Positions 1 through 6,158 of a stretch of 8,566 nt of DNA are shown in pieces (the first letter of the stretch is position 1; each line of letters begins with the position of its first letter). Under the pieces are notes generated by a model, which saw only the letters and a list, made by a program, of their open reading frames with translations, was not told the origin of the DNA and did not search any database. The stretch lies in assembly GCA_028709355.1 (NCBI GenBank), contig JAQVXF010000043.1, positions 1-8,566 of the forward strand. Reading direction: 5' to 3'. Made by a program: the position numbers and the translations under genes. The stretch is from Syntrophomonas sp. (GTDB taxonomy: Bacteria > Bacillota > Syntrophomonadia > Syntrophomonadales > Syntrophomonadaceae).

Positions 1-142
1 CCGCTTGATATATGATGTTAAGGCGAGTTGGACTTAGAATAATGGTTGAACCTCGGGATGGGGCAGGAAATCCAAGGCTTTTGTGGAATAAGGAAAACAC
101 ATCGAAAGACAGCCAGTTGTCGATGGAAGAGGGTAGAAGAAG

Positions 143-862
143 ATGGATATCATTCTCAATGATAGTAACAGAGTCGATTTAGCGGAAGTATATAGATGTT
201 TTGAACAAGCGCTGCAGCCATGGTGGGATGAACTGCGGGATTATGTTCCCCCGGTCGGAGAAGATATCGGGTTTGAAATTCTCCCGATCATGGTGCTGAA
301 TGCCTACAATTGGGCTGGCAATACTAAAAGGCAGGCTATTCAGATGACCAGTCTGTTTAGGACCATTAATTTTGCCAATCTGGTCCACCTGAAAGTAAGG
401 GATGGAGAGGAGGGGCAGAAGCATGACCAGGTTCTGCAGTTTACTATACTTATAGGTGATTATATTTTTGGCCGGGTGCTGAAACTCCTGCTGGAAACTG
501 GGGCAGAGAGGTTGCTGGACCAGTTCGCGGCAATGATCGGCACCCTTAACGAAGGCTTCGTTTTACAGTACAGCCTGGAAGCTGAAATGGAGACATACGT
601 AAGCAGGAGCAGGGCTCCCTTGTATACCAACGCGTTTTCGAGCGCAGCCCGGATGCAGGGATGGGATTCCAGCCTGGTCTCCTTGTACGGTGATTTGGGG
701 ACCAATCTCGGCATGGCTTTGGAGATGAAATATGCTTACCACCAACCGGAGCGTGGTTGTTTCTATCTTCAGCAGGCAGAGGCCAGATACGGGCAGCTTC
801 ATCAGAACGGAATTTTCTTAAGTGATGAATTGGGACGGATATTTCAAGCTATAAACGGGTAA
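143..862 (+). CDS. HepS-like, probably non-catalytic subunit of a polyprenyl diphosphate synthase
   Basis: This 239-aa soluble protein looks like a degenerate all-alpha trans-prenyltransferase. Aligned by eye with the HepT-like enzyme at 3347-4315, several blocks match. NFANLVHLKVRD (residues 76-87) lies where HepT has HMASLVHDDVID, so the first Asp-rich motif DDVID is replaced by LKVRD. ILIGDYIFG (102-110) matches SIYTGNYVLAKS, and NEG (136-138) matches the CEGE region. LGMALEMKYAYH (189-200) matches LGMAFQITDDIL, so the second Asp-rich motif is also lost. Loss of both magnesium-binding motifs, the length, and the FTILIGDY segment recall Bacillus HepS, component 1 of heterodimeric heptaprenyl diphosphate synthase (family knowledge). 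The inferred role is a regulatory or chain-length partner of HepT. The start is ATG with AGAGGG at 128-133, 9 bases upstream. ubiD follows 13 bases after the stop. Homology is fairly sure; the subunit role is inferred. Confidence 0.68.
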   Translation: MDIILNDSNRVDLAEVYRCFEQALQPWWDELRDYVPPVGEDIGFEILPIMVLNAYNWAGNTKRQAIQMTSLFRTINFANLVHLKVRDGEEGQKHDQVLQFTILIGDYIFGRVLKLLLETGAERLLDQFAAMIGTLNEGFVLQYSLEAEMETYVSRSRAPLYTNAFSSAARMQGWDSSLVSLYGDLGTNLGMALEMKYAYHQPERGCFYLQQAEARYGQLHQNGIFLSDELGRIFQAING

Positions 863-866
863 GGAG
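861..866 (+). promoter_or_regulatory. Ribosome binding site that decides the ubiD start
   Basis: AAGGAG overlaps the stop codon of the preceding gene. It directly abuts a TTG at 867, which is too close to serve as a start. It lies 6 bases from TTG 873 and 9 bases from GTG 876. The GTG gives the N-terminus MAFRDLREF, which matches the usual UbiD-family beginning. Confidence 0.7.
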
Positions 867-875
867 TTGCGTTTG

Positions 876-2327
876 GTGGCATTTAGAGATTTACGTGAGT
901 TTATTGACCTCATCGATAGGAGGGGGCAGTTAAGAAGGATAACGGCATTGGTCGATTCCGAATTAGAGATAACCGAAATCACGGATAGGGTCAGTAAGGC
1001 GGGGGGGCCGGCCTTGTTGTTTGAGAACGTCAAGGGATCGAACATGCCGGTCTTGATAAACGCCTATGGAAGCAGGGAGCGGATGGCCTGGAGCCTGCAG
1101 GTGGAAGATTTGGACAGCATTGCCGCTGAGATCACTGGACTGCTCCAGCTGGCCGACAATATGCCTGAATCCCTCTTAGGCAAGGTTAAAATGCTGCCGC
1201 AACTGGCCCAATTGTCAACTTTTTTCCCCAAGCTGGTCAAGAGCGGTCCCTGTCAGGATGTAGTTATGATGGAGCCGGATCTCGACATATTGCCGGTATT
1301 GAAGTGCTGGCCCGATGATGCCGGCAGATTCATAACCCTGCCACAGGTTTACACCCGGGATCCTCGCAGTGGCAAAAGGAATGTGGGTATGTATCGGCTG
1401 CAGGTCTATGACAAGAAAACGACTGGTATGCATTGGCATATCCACCATGATGGTGCTGAGAACTACCGTCTAAACCAGTCCGCAGCAACTGGCAGGATGG
1501 AGGTCGCGGTAGCTCTGGGGGGCGACCCGGCTATAGCCTACTCGGCCACAGCCCCCTTGCCCAAGGAGATCGACGAATTGATCTTTGCGGGTTTTCTCAG
1601 GAAAAAGCCGGTTGAACTAGTCAAATGCAAGACTGTCGACCTGGAAGTCCCTGCCGAAGCAGAAATCGTCTTAGAGGGTTATGTCTTACCGGCGGAGAGC
1701 CGCCGGGAAGGTCCGTTTGGAGATCATACCGGTTACTATTCATTGCCGGGAGACTATCCGGTCTTCCACCTCACCTGCATGACCCATCGCCAGGACGCCA
1801 TTTATCCGACTACTATCGTGGGAAAACCCCCCCAGGAGGACTGCTATCTGGCCCTGGCCAGCGAGAGAATATTCCTCCCCCTCATGAAGATGCAGATGCC
1901 GGAGATAGTGGACATGCACATGCCGATGGAAGGTGTGTTTCACAACTGTGTATTCGTTTCCATCACCAAGACCTACCCCGGTCAGGCTCGCAAGATAATG
2001 AACGCTCTGTGGGGAATGGGTCAGATGATGTTTGCCAAGTTCATAATAGTAGTCGATGGAGAAGTGAATGTGCAAAACCTGTCCGAAGTACTGTGGAAGG
2101 TTTTTAATAACGTTGATCCCCGCCGCGATACTATGGTCGTCGATGGTCCGCTCGATGTGCTTGATCATTCCGCCCCGGCCCCGTTGTTCGGAGCCAAGAT
2201 GGGCATAGATGCTACCCGAAAATGGGCGGCGGAAGGTCACGACCGTGAATGGCCGGCTGACATCGACATGAGCCGGGAAATAATTGAGATGGTCAACTCC
2301 CGATGGAGTGAATACGGTCTTGACTAA
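876..2327 (+). CDS. ubiD: UbiD-family prenylated-FMN-dependent decarboxylase (menaquinone-type)
   Basis: A 483-aa decarboxylase of the UbiD family, cytosolic, expected to use prenylated FMN made by a UbiX partner, which is not in this window. With GTG 876 as residue 1, NVGMYR (169-174) gives the Asn and Arg equivalent to N168 and R173 of fungal Fdc1. EGPFGDHTGYYS (278-289) gives the catalytic Glu278 and an acidic Asp283 in the place of Fdc1 Glu282, as is usual in UbiD proteins. Length is typical of the family. The gene overlaps ubiA by 8 bases, so the likely substrate is the carboxylated product of that prenyltransferase: polyprenyl 4-hydroxybenzoate or, more likely in an anaerobic Firmicute, a prenylated dihydroxynaphthoate of the futalosine route (MqnL role). 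The family is certain; the substrate is inferred. TTG 867 and TTG 873 are alternative starts. Confidence 0.93.
   Translation: MAFRDLREFIDLIDRRGQLRRITALVDSELEITEITDRVSKAGGPALLFENVKGSNMPVLINAYGSRERMAWSLQVEDLDSIAAEITGLLQLADNMPESLLGKVKMLPQLAQLSTFFPKLVKSGPCQDVVMMEPDLDILPVLKCWPDDAGRFITLPQVYTRDPRSGKRNVGMYRLQVYDKKTTGMHWHIHHDGAENYRLNQSAATGRMEVAVALGGDPAIAYSATAPLPKEIDELIFAGFLRKKPVELVKCKTVDLEVPAEAEIVLEGYVLPAESRREGPFGDHTGYYSLPGDYPVFHLTCMTHRQDAIYPTTIVGKPPQEDCYLALASERIFLPLMKMQMPEIVDMHMPMEGVFHNCVFVSITKTYPGQARKIMNALWGMGQMMFAKFIIVVDGEVNVQNLSEVLWKVFNNVDPRRDTMVVDGPLDVLDHSAPAPLFGAKMGIDATRKWAAEGHDREWPADIDMSREIIEMVNSRWSEYGLD
2305..2311 (+). promoter_or_regulatory. Ribosome binding site of ubiA, inside the end of ubiD
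   Basis: GGAGTGA resembles the GGAGGTGA consensus and lies 8 bases before TTG 2320. It supports a start at 2320 over the in-frame TTG 2284, which would add residues encoded deep inside ubiD and unlike the family N-terminus. GTG 2308 is inside the site itself and so is unlikely. Confidence 0.6.
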
Positions 2328-3168
2328 GCTATATAAATTCTTTGCGATGATAGACTTCGGACATACCCTCTTCGGTTTGCCCTTCGCCTATTTGGGTGCC
2401 TTCCTGGCCATGCGCGGGGTACCTTCATTCAGCCAATTACTTTGGATTACGGTGGCCATGTTCGGGGCGCGTTCAGCAGCTTTGTGCCTGAATCGCTTGA
2501 TCGACCGGGCTATCGACCGGGCCAATCCCCGTACAGCCGGATGGGTCTTACCCGCGGGTGAATTGCCGGTGGGCGGGGTTTGGATACTGGTGGTAGTGTT
2601 CTTTGTCCTGCTCTTCTGGGCGGCAGCGCATCTTAACCCACTATGTGTGCAACTGGCTCCGGTGGCGGTCTTGGTCTTGTGGGGATACTCCTATACCAAG
2701 AGATTCACCTGGTGGTGTCACCTGCTTCTGGGCATGGCTGTGGGGATAGGTCCGGTTGGAGGCTGGATAGCAATAACCGGCCAGTTCGATTGGCGCCCCT
2801 TGGTACTGTGGCTGGCAGTAGCGTTCTGGATAGCCGGCTTCGATACCATGTATGCTTGCCAGGACATAGAATTCGACCGGGCCCAGGGACTTTATTCCAT
2901 CCCGGCGCGATTCGGGGCGGAGGGGGCGCTTCAGTTTTCAGCCGGTTTTCACCTGTTGGCGGTAATATGCCTGGTATCGAACGGTTGGGTGATGGGACTG
3001 GGAAGCTGGTATTTCGCTGGAGTAGCGTTCACCGCTCTTCTGCTCCTCTATGAACATTCCATTGTCTCTTCCACCAATCTGGCTCGGGTTAACTTTGCCT
3101 CGTTCCGTATTAACCATTATGTAGGATTAATAATATTTGTTATGACGCTCATAGATATCTTGGGCTGA
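2320..3168 (+). CDS. ubiA: UbiA-family aromatic prenyltransferase (MqnP/UbiA-like)
   Basis: An integral membrane prenyltransferase of 282 aa, with about nine hydrophobic segments. It transfers a polyprenyl chain from its diphosphate onto an aromatic acid at the cytoplasmic membrane. From TTG 2320, the first Asp-rich motif is NRLIDRAIDRANPRT, with Asn58, Asp62 and Asp66. The second is DTMYACQDIEFDRAQG, with Asp175, Asp182 and Asp186. Both bind the magnesium-diphosphate group in the family. SIPARFG follows the second motif, as in 4-hydroxybenzoate polyprenyltransferases and the futalosine-pathway enzyme MqnP. The N-terminus MTKLYKFFAMIDFGHTLFG is family-like and supports the TTG start. It overlaps ubiD by 8 bases, which suggests translational coupling and consecutive steps. 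The prenyl donor probably comes from HepT downstream. The exact aromatic acceptor cannot be read from sequence. Confidence 0.92.
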   Translation: MTKLYKFFAMIDFGHTLFGLPFAYLGAFLAMRGVPSFSQLLWITVAMFGARSAALCLNRLIDRAIDRANPRTAGWVLPAGELPVGGVWILVVVFFVLLFWAAAHLNPLCVQLAPVAVLVLWGYSYTKRFTWWCHLLLGMAVGIGPVGGWIAITGQFDWRPLVLWLAVAFWIAGFDTMYACQDIEFDRAQGLYSIPARFGAEGALQFSAGFHLLAVICLVSNGWVMGLGSWYFAGVAFTALLLLYEHSIVSSTNLARVNFASFRINHYVGLIIFVMTLIDILG

Positions 3169-3227
3169 GGAGCTGTATCCATAGACGCAGCACAGTTTTG
3201 AGTCTGTCTTAGTGCCCCGATTTGCGC

Positions 3228-3265
3228 TTCCTGCTGCTGCATGTGAATAACTATCGTGGCAGGAA
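3228..3265 (+). repeat. Imperfect inverted repeat between ubiA and hepT
   Basis: TTCCTGCTGC (3228-3237) pairs with GTGGCAGGAA (3256-3265). This gives 10 pairs in RNA, two of them G-U, around an 18-base loop. Seven outer pairs are perfect. No T-run follows directly, so it is not a standard intrinsic terminator. It lies upstream of the hepT promoter and could be a 3' end structure of the ubiA transcript or a protein-binding site. The role is unknown. Confidence 0.4.
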
Positions 3266-3285
3266 AGTCAGATATTCAGTTATAT

Positions 3286-3314
3286 TTGGCTTTTGGAATA
3301 CGGAAATATATAAT
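3286..3314 (+). promoter_or_regulatory. Sigma-A-type promoter for hepT-tatC
   Basis: A -35 box TTGGCT (3286-3291, 4 of 6 to consensus) is followed by a 17-base spacer and a perfect -10 box TATAAT (3309-3314) in an AT-rich stretch. Transcription would begin near 3321, leaving a leader of about 26 bases that carries the hepT ribosome site. It sits in the only sizeable gap of the quinone block, so hepT and tatC probably have a transcript of their own in addition to any read-through. Confidence 0.7.
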
Positions 3315-3346
3315 TAGATAGAATTTGCAGAATGAAGGGGTAACCC

Positions 3347-4315
3347 ATGACCGGTTTGGATTTATTTGATCCTATAAGCAATGAATTGAACCTGGTAGAG
3401 ACCGGTTTACTGGCCAGCATCGATACTGATCTGCCTGTACTTGAGCAGGCCGCCAGTCATCTTATAAAGGCGGGAGGCAAGCGCCTGAGACCGGCCTTTG
3501 TCCTATTGTCGGCCAAATTGTTCGGAGATGACGTTCAACATGCTATCCCTTTGGCCATATCCTTGGAACTGATACATATGGCCAGCCTGGTTCATGATGA
3601 TGTCATCGACAACTCGGAATTGCGCCGGGGCAAACCGACGGTAATGAGCCAGTGGGGCAACCGCTTGTCCATTTATACGGGAAACTATGTGCTGGCCAAG
3701 TCATTAGCTCTTATTGCGGAATACCAACGGCGTGATGTTATTGGAATTATGGCCGATACCAGCATGAGCATCTGTGAGGGTGAGATCAAACAGATGCGCA
3801 GCTGTTACGATGTTAGCCAAGGCTTGAAGGATTATCTGCGGCGGATCGAGAGAAAGACGGCCCTTTTGATAGCGGTGAGTTGCCAACTTGGAGCCATGAT
3901 AAGCCAGGCTGCGGACGAACATGTCCAGGCGTTGAAGAGATTCGGGTATTACTTGGGCATGGCATTCCAGATAACTGATGATATTCTCGACTTTGTAGCG
4001 GATGAAGAGATTTTGGGCAAACCGGTTGGAAGCGACATCAGGCAGGGAGTAATAACCCTGCCCGCCATTTATGCGCTCAGGTGCAGCCAGCACGCTGACC
4101 GCTTGGCTGGACTGCTTTCCTCACCACGAGCATGTGCCGACCATGCCGAGGATATAGTGGCCATGATCAACGACAGCGATGGCATCGATTATGCCTATTA
4201 TGCCAGCAATAGATTTGCCGAGAGAGCTTTGCGCCAGTTGGACCTTCTTCCTGATGTAGCGGTGAGAGAGTCTTTACACAGGATCACCGACTTCATTTCC
4301 GGGCGGGAGTATTAG
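3347..4315 (+). CDS. hepT: Long-chain trans-polyprenyl diphosphate synthase, HepT-like catalytic subunit
   Basis: A 322-aa class I trans-prenyltransferase that extends farnesyl or geranyl diphosphate with isopentenyl diphosphate to form the quinone side chain. Visible motifs are GGKRLRP (43-49), the first Asp-rich motif DDVID (84-88) followed by RRGKPT (93-98), CEGE (143-146), the second motif DDILD (211-215) and GKPVGSD (224-230). Small residues before the first motif (MASLVH) suit a long-chain product. C7 is plausible because a HepS-like gene lies upstream, but chain length cannot be fixed from sequence. The start is ATG with AAGGGG at 3335-3340, 6 bases upstream. Its own promoter precedes it, and tatC follows after 17 bases. 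Octaprenyl or solanesyl diphosphate synthase are alternative names for the same fold. Confidence 0.93.
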   Translation: MTGLDLFDPISNELNLVETGLLASIDTDLPVLEQAASHLIKAGGKRLRPAFVLLSAKLFGDDVQHAIPLAISLELIHMASLVHDDVIDNSELRRGKPTVMSQWGNRLSIYTGNYVLAKSLALIAEYQRRDVIGIMADTSMSICEGEIKQMRSCYDVSQGLKDYLRRIERKTALLIAVSCQLGAMISQAADEHVQALKRFGYYLGMAFQITDDILDFVADEEILGKPVGSDIRQGVITLPAIYALRCSQHADRLAGLLSSPRACADHAEDIVAMINDSDGIDYAYYASNRFAERALRQLDLLPDVAVRESLHRITDFISGREY

Positions 4316-4332
4316 CTGAGGAGGAGGCGACA

Positions 4333-5109
4333 GTGGGCTTTAGCGATATGTCAGCGGAAGACAAGCAGACCGTCTTGGAGCATCTGGGCGAATTGAGGCG
4401 ATCCATACTGATCAGTGTGGCGGCAGTGTTCACTGCTGCTATGGGCTGTTTCTTTTTCAATGAATTCTTGCTGCAGATCGTGACCTATCCGGTCCGCTCT
4501 ATCGGTCAGGACCTTATCGTGACCGGGGTCACCGAGGCATTTTTTGTCAAACTGCAGCTTTCCTTTTTAGCCGGATTCGTGATCGCTTTTCCGGTAGTCT
4601 CCTGGGCGGTTTGGCGGTTTGTAAGACCCGCCCTTTACTCCCATGAGAGGCGCTATATTTATGTCTTATTCCCCGCTACCATCATACTCTTTGCGGGCGG
4701 GGTGACCTTTGCATATTTTGTGGTTTTGCCCCTGGTACTCAATTTTTTCGTATATATTGCCGGAGAAAATCTGGAGACCATGTTCAAGGTAGATCAGTAT
4801 GTATCTTTCGTCATGTCTTTTGTGATCCCGTTCGGGCTAACCTTTGAACTGCCGGTGATCACCTATTTCCTCACCAAATTGGGTGTGGTCAAAGCGCAGG
4901 CGTTGTCCCGCAATCGAAAATATGCTCTGCTGATTATTGTTATCTTAGGGGGAGTATTGAGCCCGGGACCGGACCCCATAAGCCAGGTTTTGATGGCTGG
5001 CCCGGTGTACATCTTATATGAAGTGAGCATTTTGGTAGCCAAACGGACCAAGCCCCGCGGCCAGAATGATGAGGAGGACGCAGGGGACAGTAGCGAATCT
5101 ACCTCGTAG
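4333..5109 (+). CDS. tatC: Sec-independent protein translocase TatC
   Basis: The 258-aa multispanning receptor of the twin-arginine translocation pathway, which moves folded proteins with RR signal peptides across the cytoplasmic membrane. It shows six hydrophobic segments. The cytosolic N-terminal motif LEHLGELRRSI (residues 15-25) is typical of signal-peptide binding. FVRPALYSHERR (96-107) is the usual first-loop signature. FELP (171-174) contains the conserved intramembrane Glu172. The last part, LSPGPDPISQVLMAGPVYILYE (209-230 region), is characteristic. The acidic serine-rich tail is variable in the family. The start is GTG 4333 with AGGAGG 5 bases upstream; ATG 4348 is a less well spaced alternative. 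It follows hepT by 17 bases and is probably cotranscribed with it. Confidence 0.95.
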   Translation: MGFSDMSAEDKQTVLEHLGELRRSILISVAAVFTAAMGCFFFNEFLLQIVTYPVRSIGQDLIVTGVTEAFFVKLQLSFLAGFVIAFPVVSWAVWRFVRPALYSHERRYIYVLFPATIILFAGGVTFAYFVVLPLVLNFFVYIAGENLETMFKVDQYVSFVMSFVIPFGLTFELPVITYFLTKLGVVKAQALSRNRKYALLIIVILGGVLSPGPDPISQVLMAGPVYILYEVSILVAKRTKPRGQNDEEDAGDSSESTS

Positions 5110-5164
5110 ACCTGGCCATTAGGATAACACGACAATTGTTGACAGGTAGAGGTCATAACCATTC

Positions 5165-5193
5165 TTTACAAAGCGCTAACTTTTTGTGATAAT
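5165..5193 (+). promoter_or_regulatory. Extended -10 promoter for tatA
   Basis: TTTACA (5165-5170, 5 of 6) is followed by 17 bases and GATAAT (5188-5193, 5 of 6), preceded by TGT at 5185-5187, an extended -10 element. Initiation near 5200 would give a leader of about 75 bases, which includes a small hairpin (GCTCA 5236-5240 with TGAGC 5251-5255). A perfect TTGACA also occurs at 5139-5144 but has no good -10 at normal spacing. Confidence 0.72.
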
Positions 5194-5274
5194 ATCATGT
5201 GGAGAAGGAGCCTTATTTAGCGATCATTTACCTAAGCTCAAATTATTTTGTGAGCGTTGTGAGGAGGAAATATC

Positions 5275-5463
5275 TTGTTCGGATTGATAGGCAACATCGG
5301 GCCATGGGAATTGATCCTGGTACTGGTCATCGTACTGGTCATATTCGGCCCGGGCAAACTACCGAAAGTGGGTGAGTCACTGGGTAAGGCTCTCAACAGC
5401 TTCAAGAAGGCCAAAGAAGAAGCTGAAGATGAAGATGAATTGGATTCCAAAAAGGATAAATGA
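5275..5463 (+). CDS. tatA: Sec-independent protein translocase TatA
   Basis: A 62-aa pore-forming subunit of the twin-arginine translocase. A short N-terminus is followed by one membrane helix (about 11-24) that ends in the conserved Phe-Gly pair (24-25). Then come PGKLPKVGESLGKAL, the hinge and amphipathic helix, and a charged, acidic and lysine-rich tail. The start is TTG with GAGGAGG (5261-5267) 7 bases upstream. The first residues (FGLIGNIGPWELI) fit TatA better than TatB, and no TatB is present, so this is the minimal TatA-TatC type common in Firmicutes. The helix contains a tandem VLVI-VLVI coded by an exact 11-base direct repeat. It has its own promoter and a terminator-like hairpin directly after the stop. 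Confidence 0.95.
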   Translation: MFGLIGNIGPWELILVLVIVLVIFGPGKLPKVGESLGKALNSFKKAKEEAEDEDELDSKKDK

Positions 5464-5466
5464 GTC

Positions 5467-5492
5467 GGGTCTGAGCAGCAGGCCCCTTTTTT
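5467..5492 (+). terminator. Short intrinsic terminator or attenuator after tatA
   Basis: GGGTCT (5467-5472) pairs with AGGCCC (5480-5485). This gives six pairs in RNA with one U-G, around the seven-base loop GAGCAGC, followed by C and six T (5487-5492). It begins 4 bases after the tatA stop. The stem is short, so termination may be only partial, letting polymerase continue into sirC 25 bases on. Confidence 0.62.
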
Positions 5493-5516
5493 CCGTTTAG
5501 ATATCAAGGGGGAATC

Positions 5517-6158
5517 ATGGAGCACCTTTATCCGATCTACATCAATCTGGCGGGGAAAAAGTGCCTGGTAGTCGGTGGCGGCAAGGTAGCCCAGCGCAAG
5601 ATCGAGACCCTGCTGGAGTATAAAGCCCGGGTGCAGGTCGCGAGCCCTGTCGTTACCGACCCAATAGACGTTTGGGCGCAGAGCAATCTTATCAGCTGGG
5701 CGGAGAGAAATTTTGAGCCTGCCGATCTCGCGGATGTTTTTCTGGTCTTCATCGCGACCGGTGATAAACAGACCAATAAAGAGATAGCGAGTCTCTGCCG
5801 GGACAGGGGCATCATGGTTAACGCCGTGGACGACCCGGAAAACTGTGATTTCTTCGTGCCGGCTATTTTGAGGCGGGAGTCTTTATGCATAGCCGTTTCC
5901 ACCGAGGGTAAGAGCCCGTTGTTAGCGGCTAAATTGCGTAACGAACTGGAAAGCTTAATCCCTTCTGCATACGGTGACTGGGTGGAGACTTTAGGCCGAC
6001 TAAGAGATGAGATTAAGCATGCGGATTTGGATATTAAAAAACGGCAGCAGTTATTTGCCGAGTTGGTTAATTCAGATATCCTGGAACTGATTATTCAAGG
6101 GCGAAAACAGCAAGCAGAGGAGCGAATTAATGAATGTATGTCCTGCTTACGGGTATAA
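5517..6158 (+). CDS. sirC: Precorrin-2 dehydrogenase (SirC/Met8p-type siroheme synthase N-domain)
   Basis: A 213-aa NAD-dependent enzyme that oxidises precorrin-2 to sirohydrochlorin, on the way to siroheme or anaerobic cobalamin. It has a Rossmann fold with VVGGGKVAQRKI (18-29) at the N-terminus. The signature VNAVDDPENCDFFVPAI (101-117) includes the Asp105 region linked to catalysis in Met8p and CysG, and STEGKSPLLAAKLR (128-141) follows. It lacks the CysG methyltransferase domain, which is supplied by the separate gene beginning at 8346. Whether it also inserts iron, as Met8p does, cannot be told. The start is ATG with AAGGGGG just upstream. It overlaps hemA by 25 bases and is the first gene of the tetrapyrrole operon. 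The C-terminal part (about 150-213) is helical and variable. Confidence 0.92.
   Translation: MEHLYPIYINLAGKKCLVVGGGKVAQRKIETLLEYKARVQVASPVVTDPIDVWAQSNLISWAERNFEPADLADVFLVFIATGDKQTNKEIASLCRDRGIMVNAVDDPENCDFFVPAILRRESLCIAVSTEGKSPLLAAKLRNELESLIPSAYGDWVETLGRLRDEIKHADLDIKKRQQLFAELVNSDILELIIQGRKQQAEERINECMSCLRV

Noticed and set aside
1..142. Possible tail of an upstream gene or promoter before the first gene
   Set aside because: One frame is open for 11 codons to a TAG at 35-37, far too little to identify. TAGAAT at 35-40 resembles a -10 box but has no suitable -35, and TTGATA at 5-10 is 24 bases away. I see nothing firm here except the ribosome site near 128-133.
1625..2240. Open frames of about 160 codons on both strands inside ubiD
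   Set aside because: Both overlap the conserved catalytic part of UbiD and their translations look like frame-shifted sequence, with no recognisable domain.
2643..3053. 136-codon open frame on the + strand inside ubiA
   Set aside because: It is an out-of-frame reading of the UbiA membrane segments and second Asp-rich motif, with no ribosome site or recognisable product.
3171..3201. Terminator after ubiA
   Set aside because: CTGT and ACAG can pair before a short TTTT, but the stem is only four pairs with a loop of nearly 20 bases, which is too weak to call.
5139..5167. TTGACA as the tatA -35 box
   Set aside because: The hexamer is perfect, but the sequences at 16-18 bases spacing (around ATTCTTTA) do not resemble a -10 box. 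The TTTACA/GATAAT pair just downstream is clearly better.
5197..5220. Seven-codon reading frame (ATG TGG ... TAG) in the tatA leader
   Set aside because: The proposed transcription start lies at or after its ATG, there is no ribosome site, and the peptide has no regulatory look.
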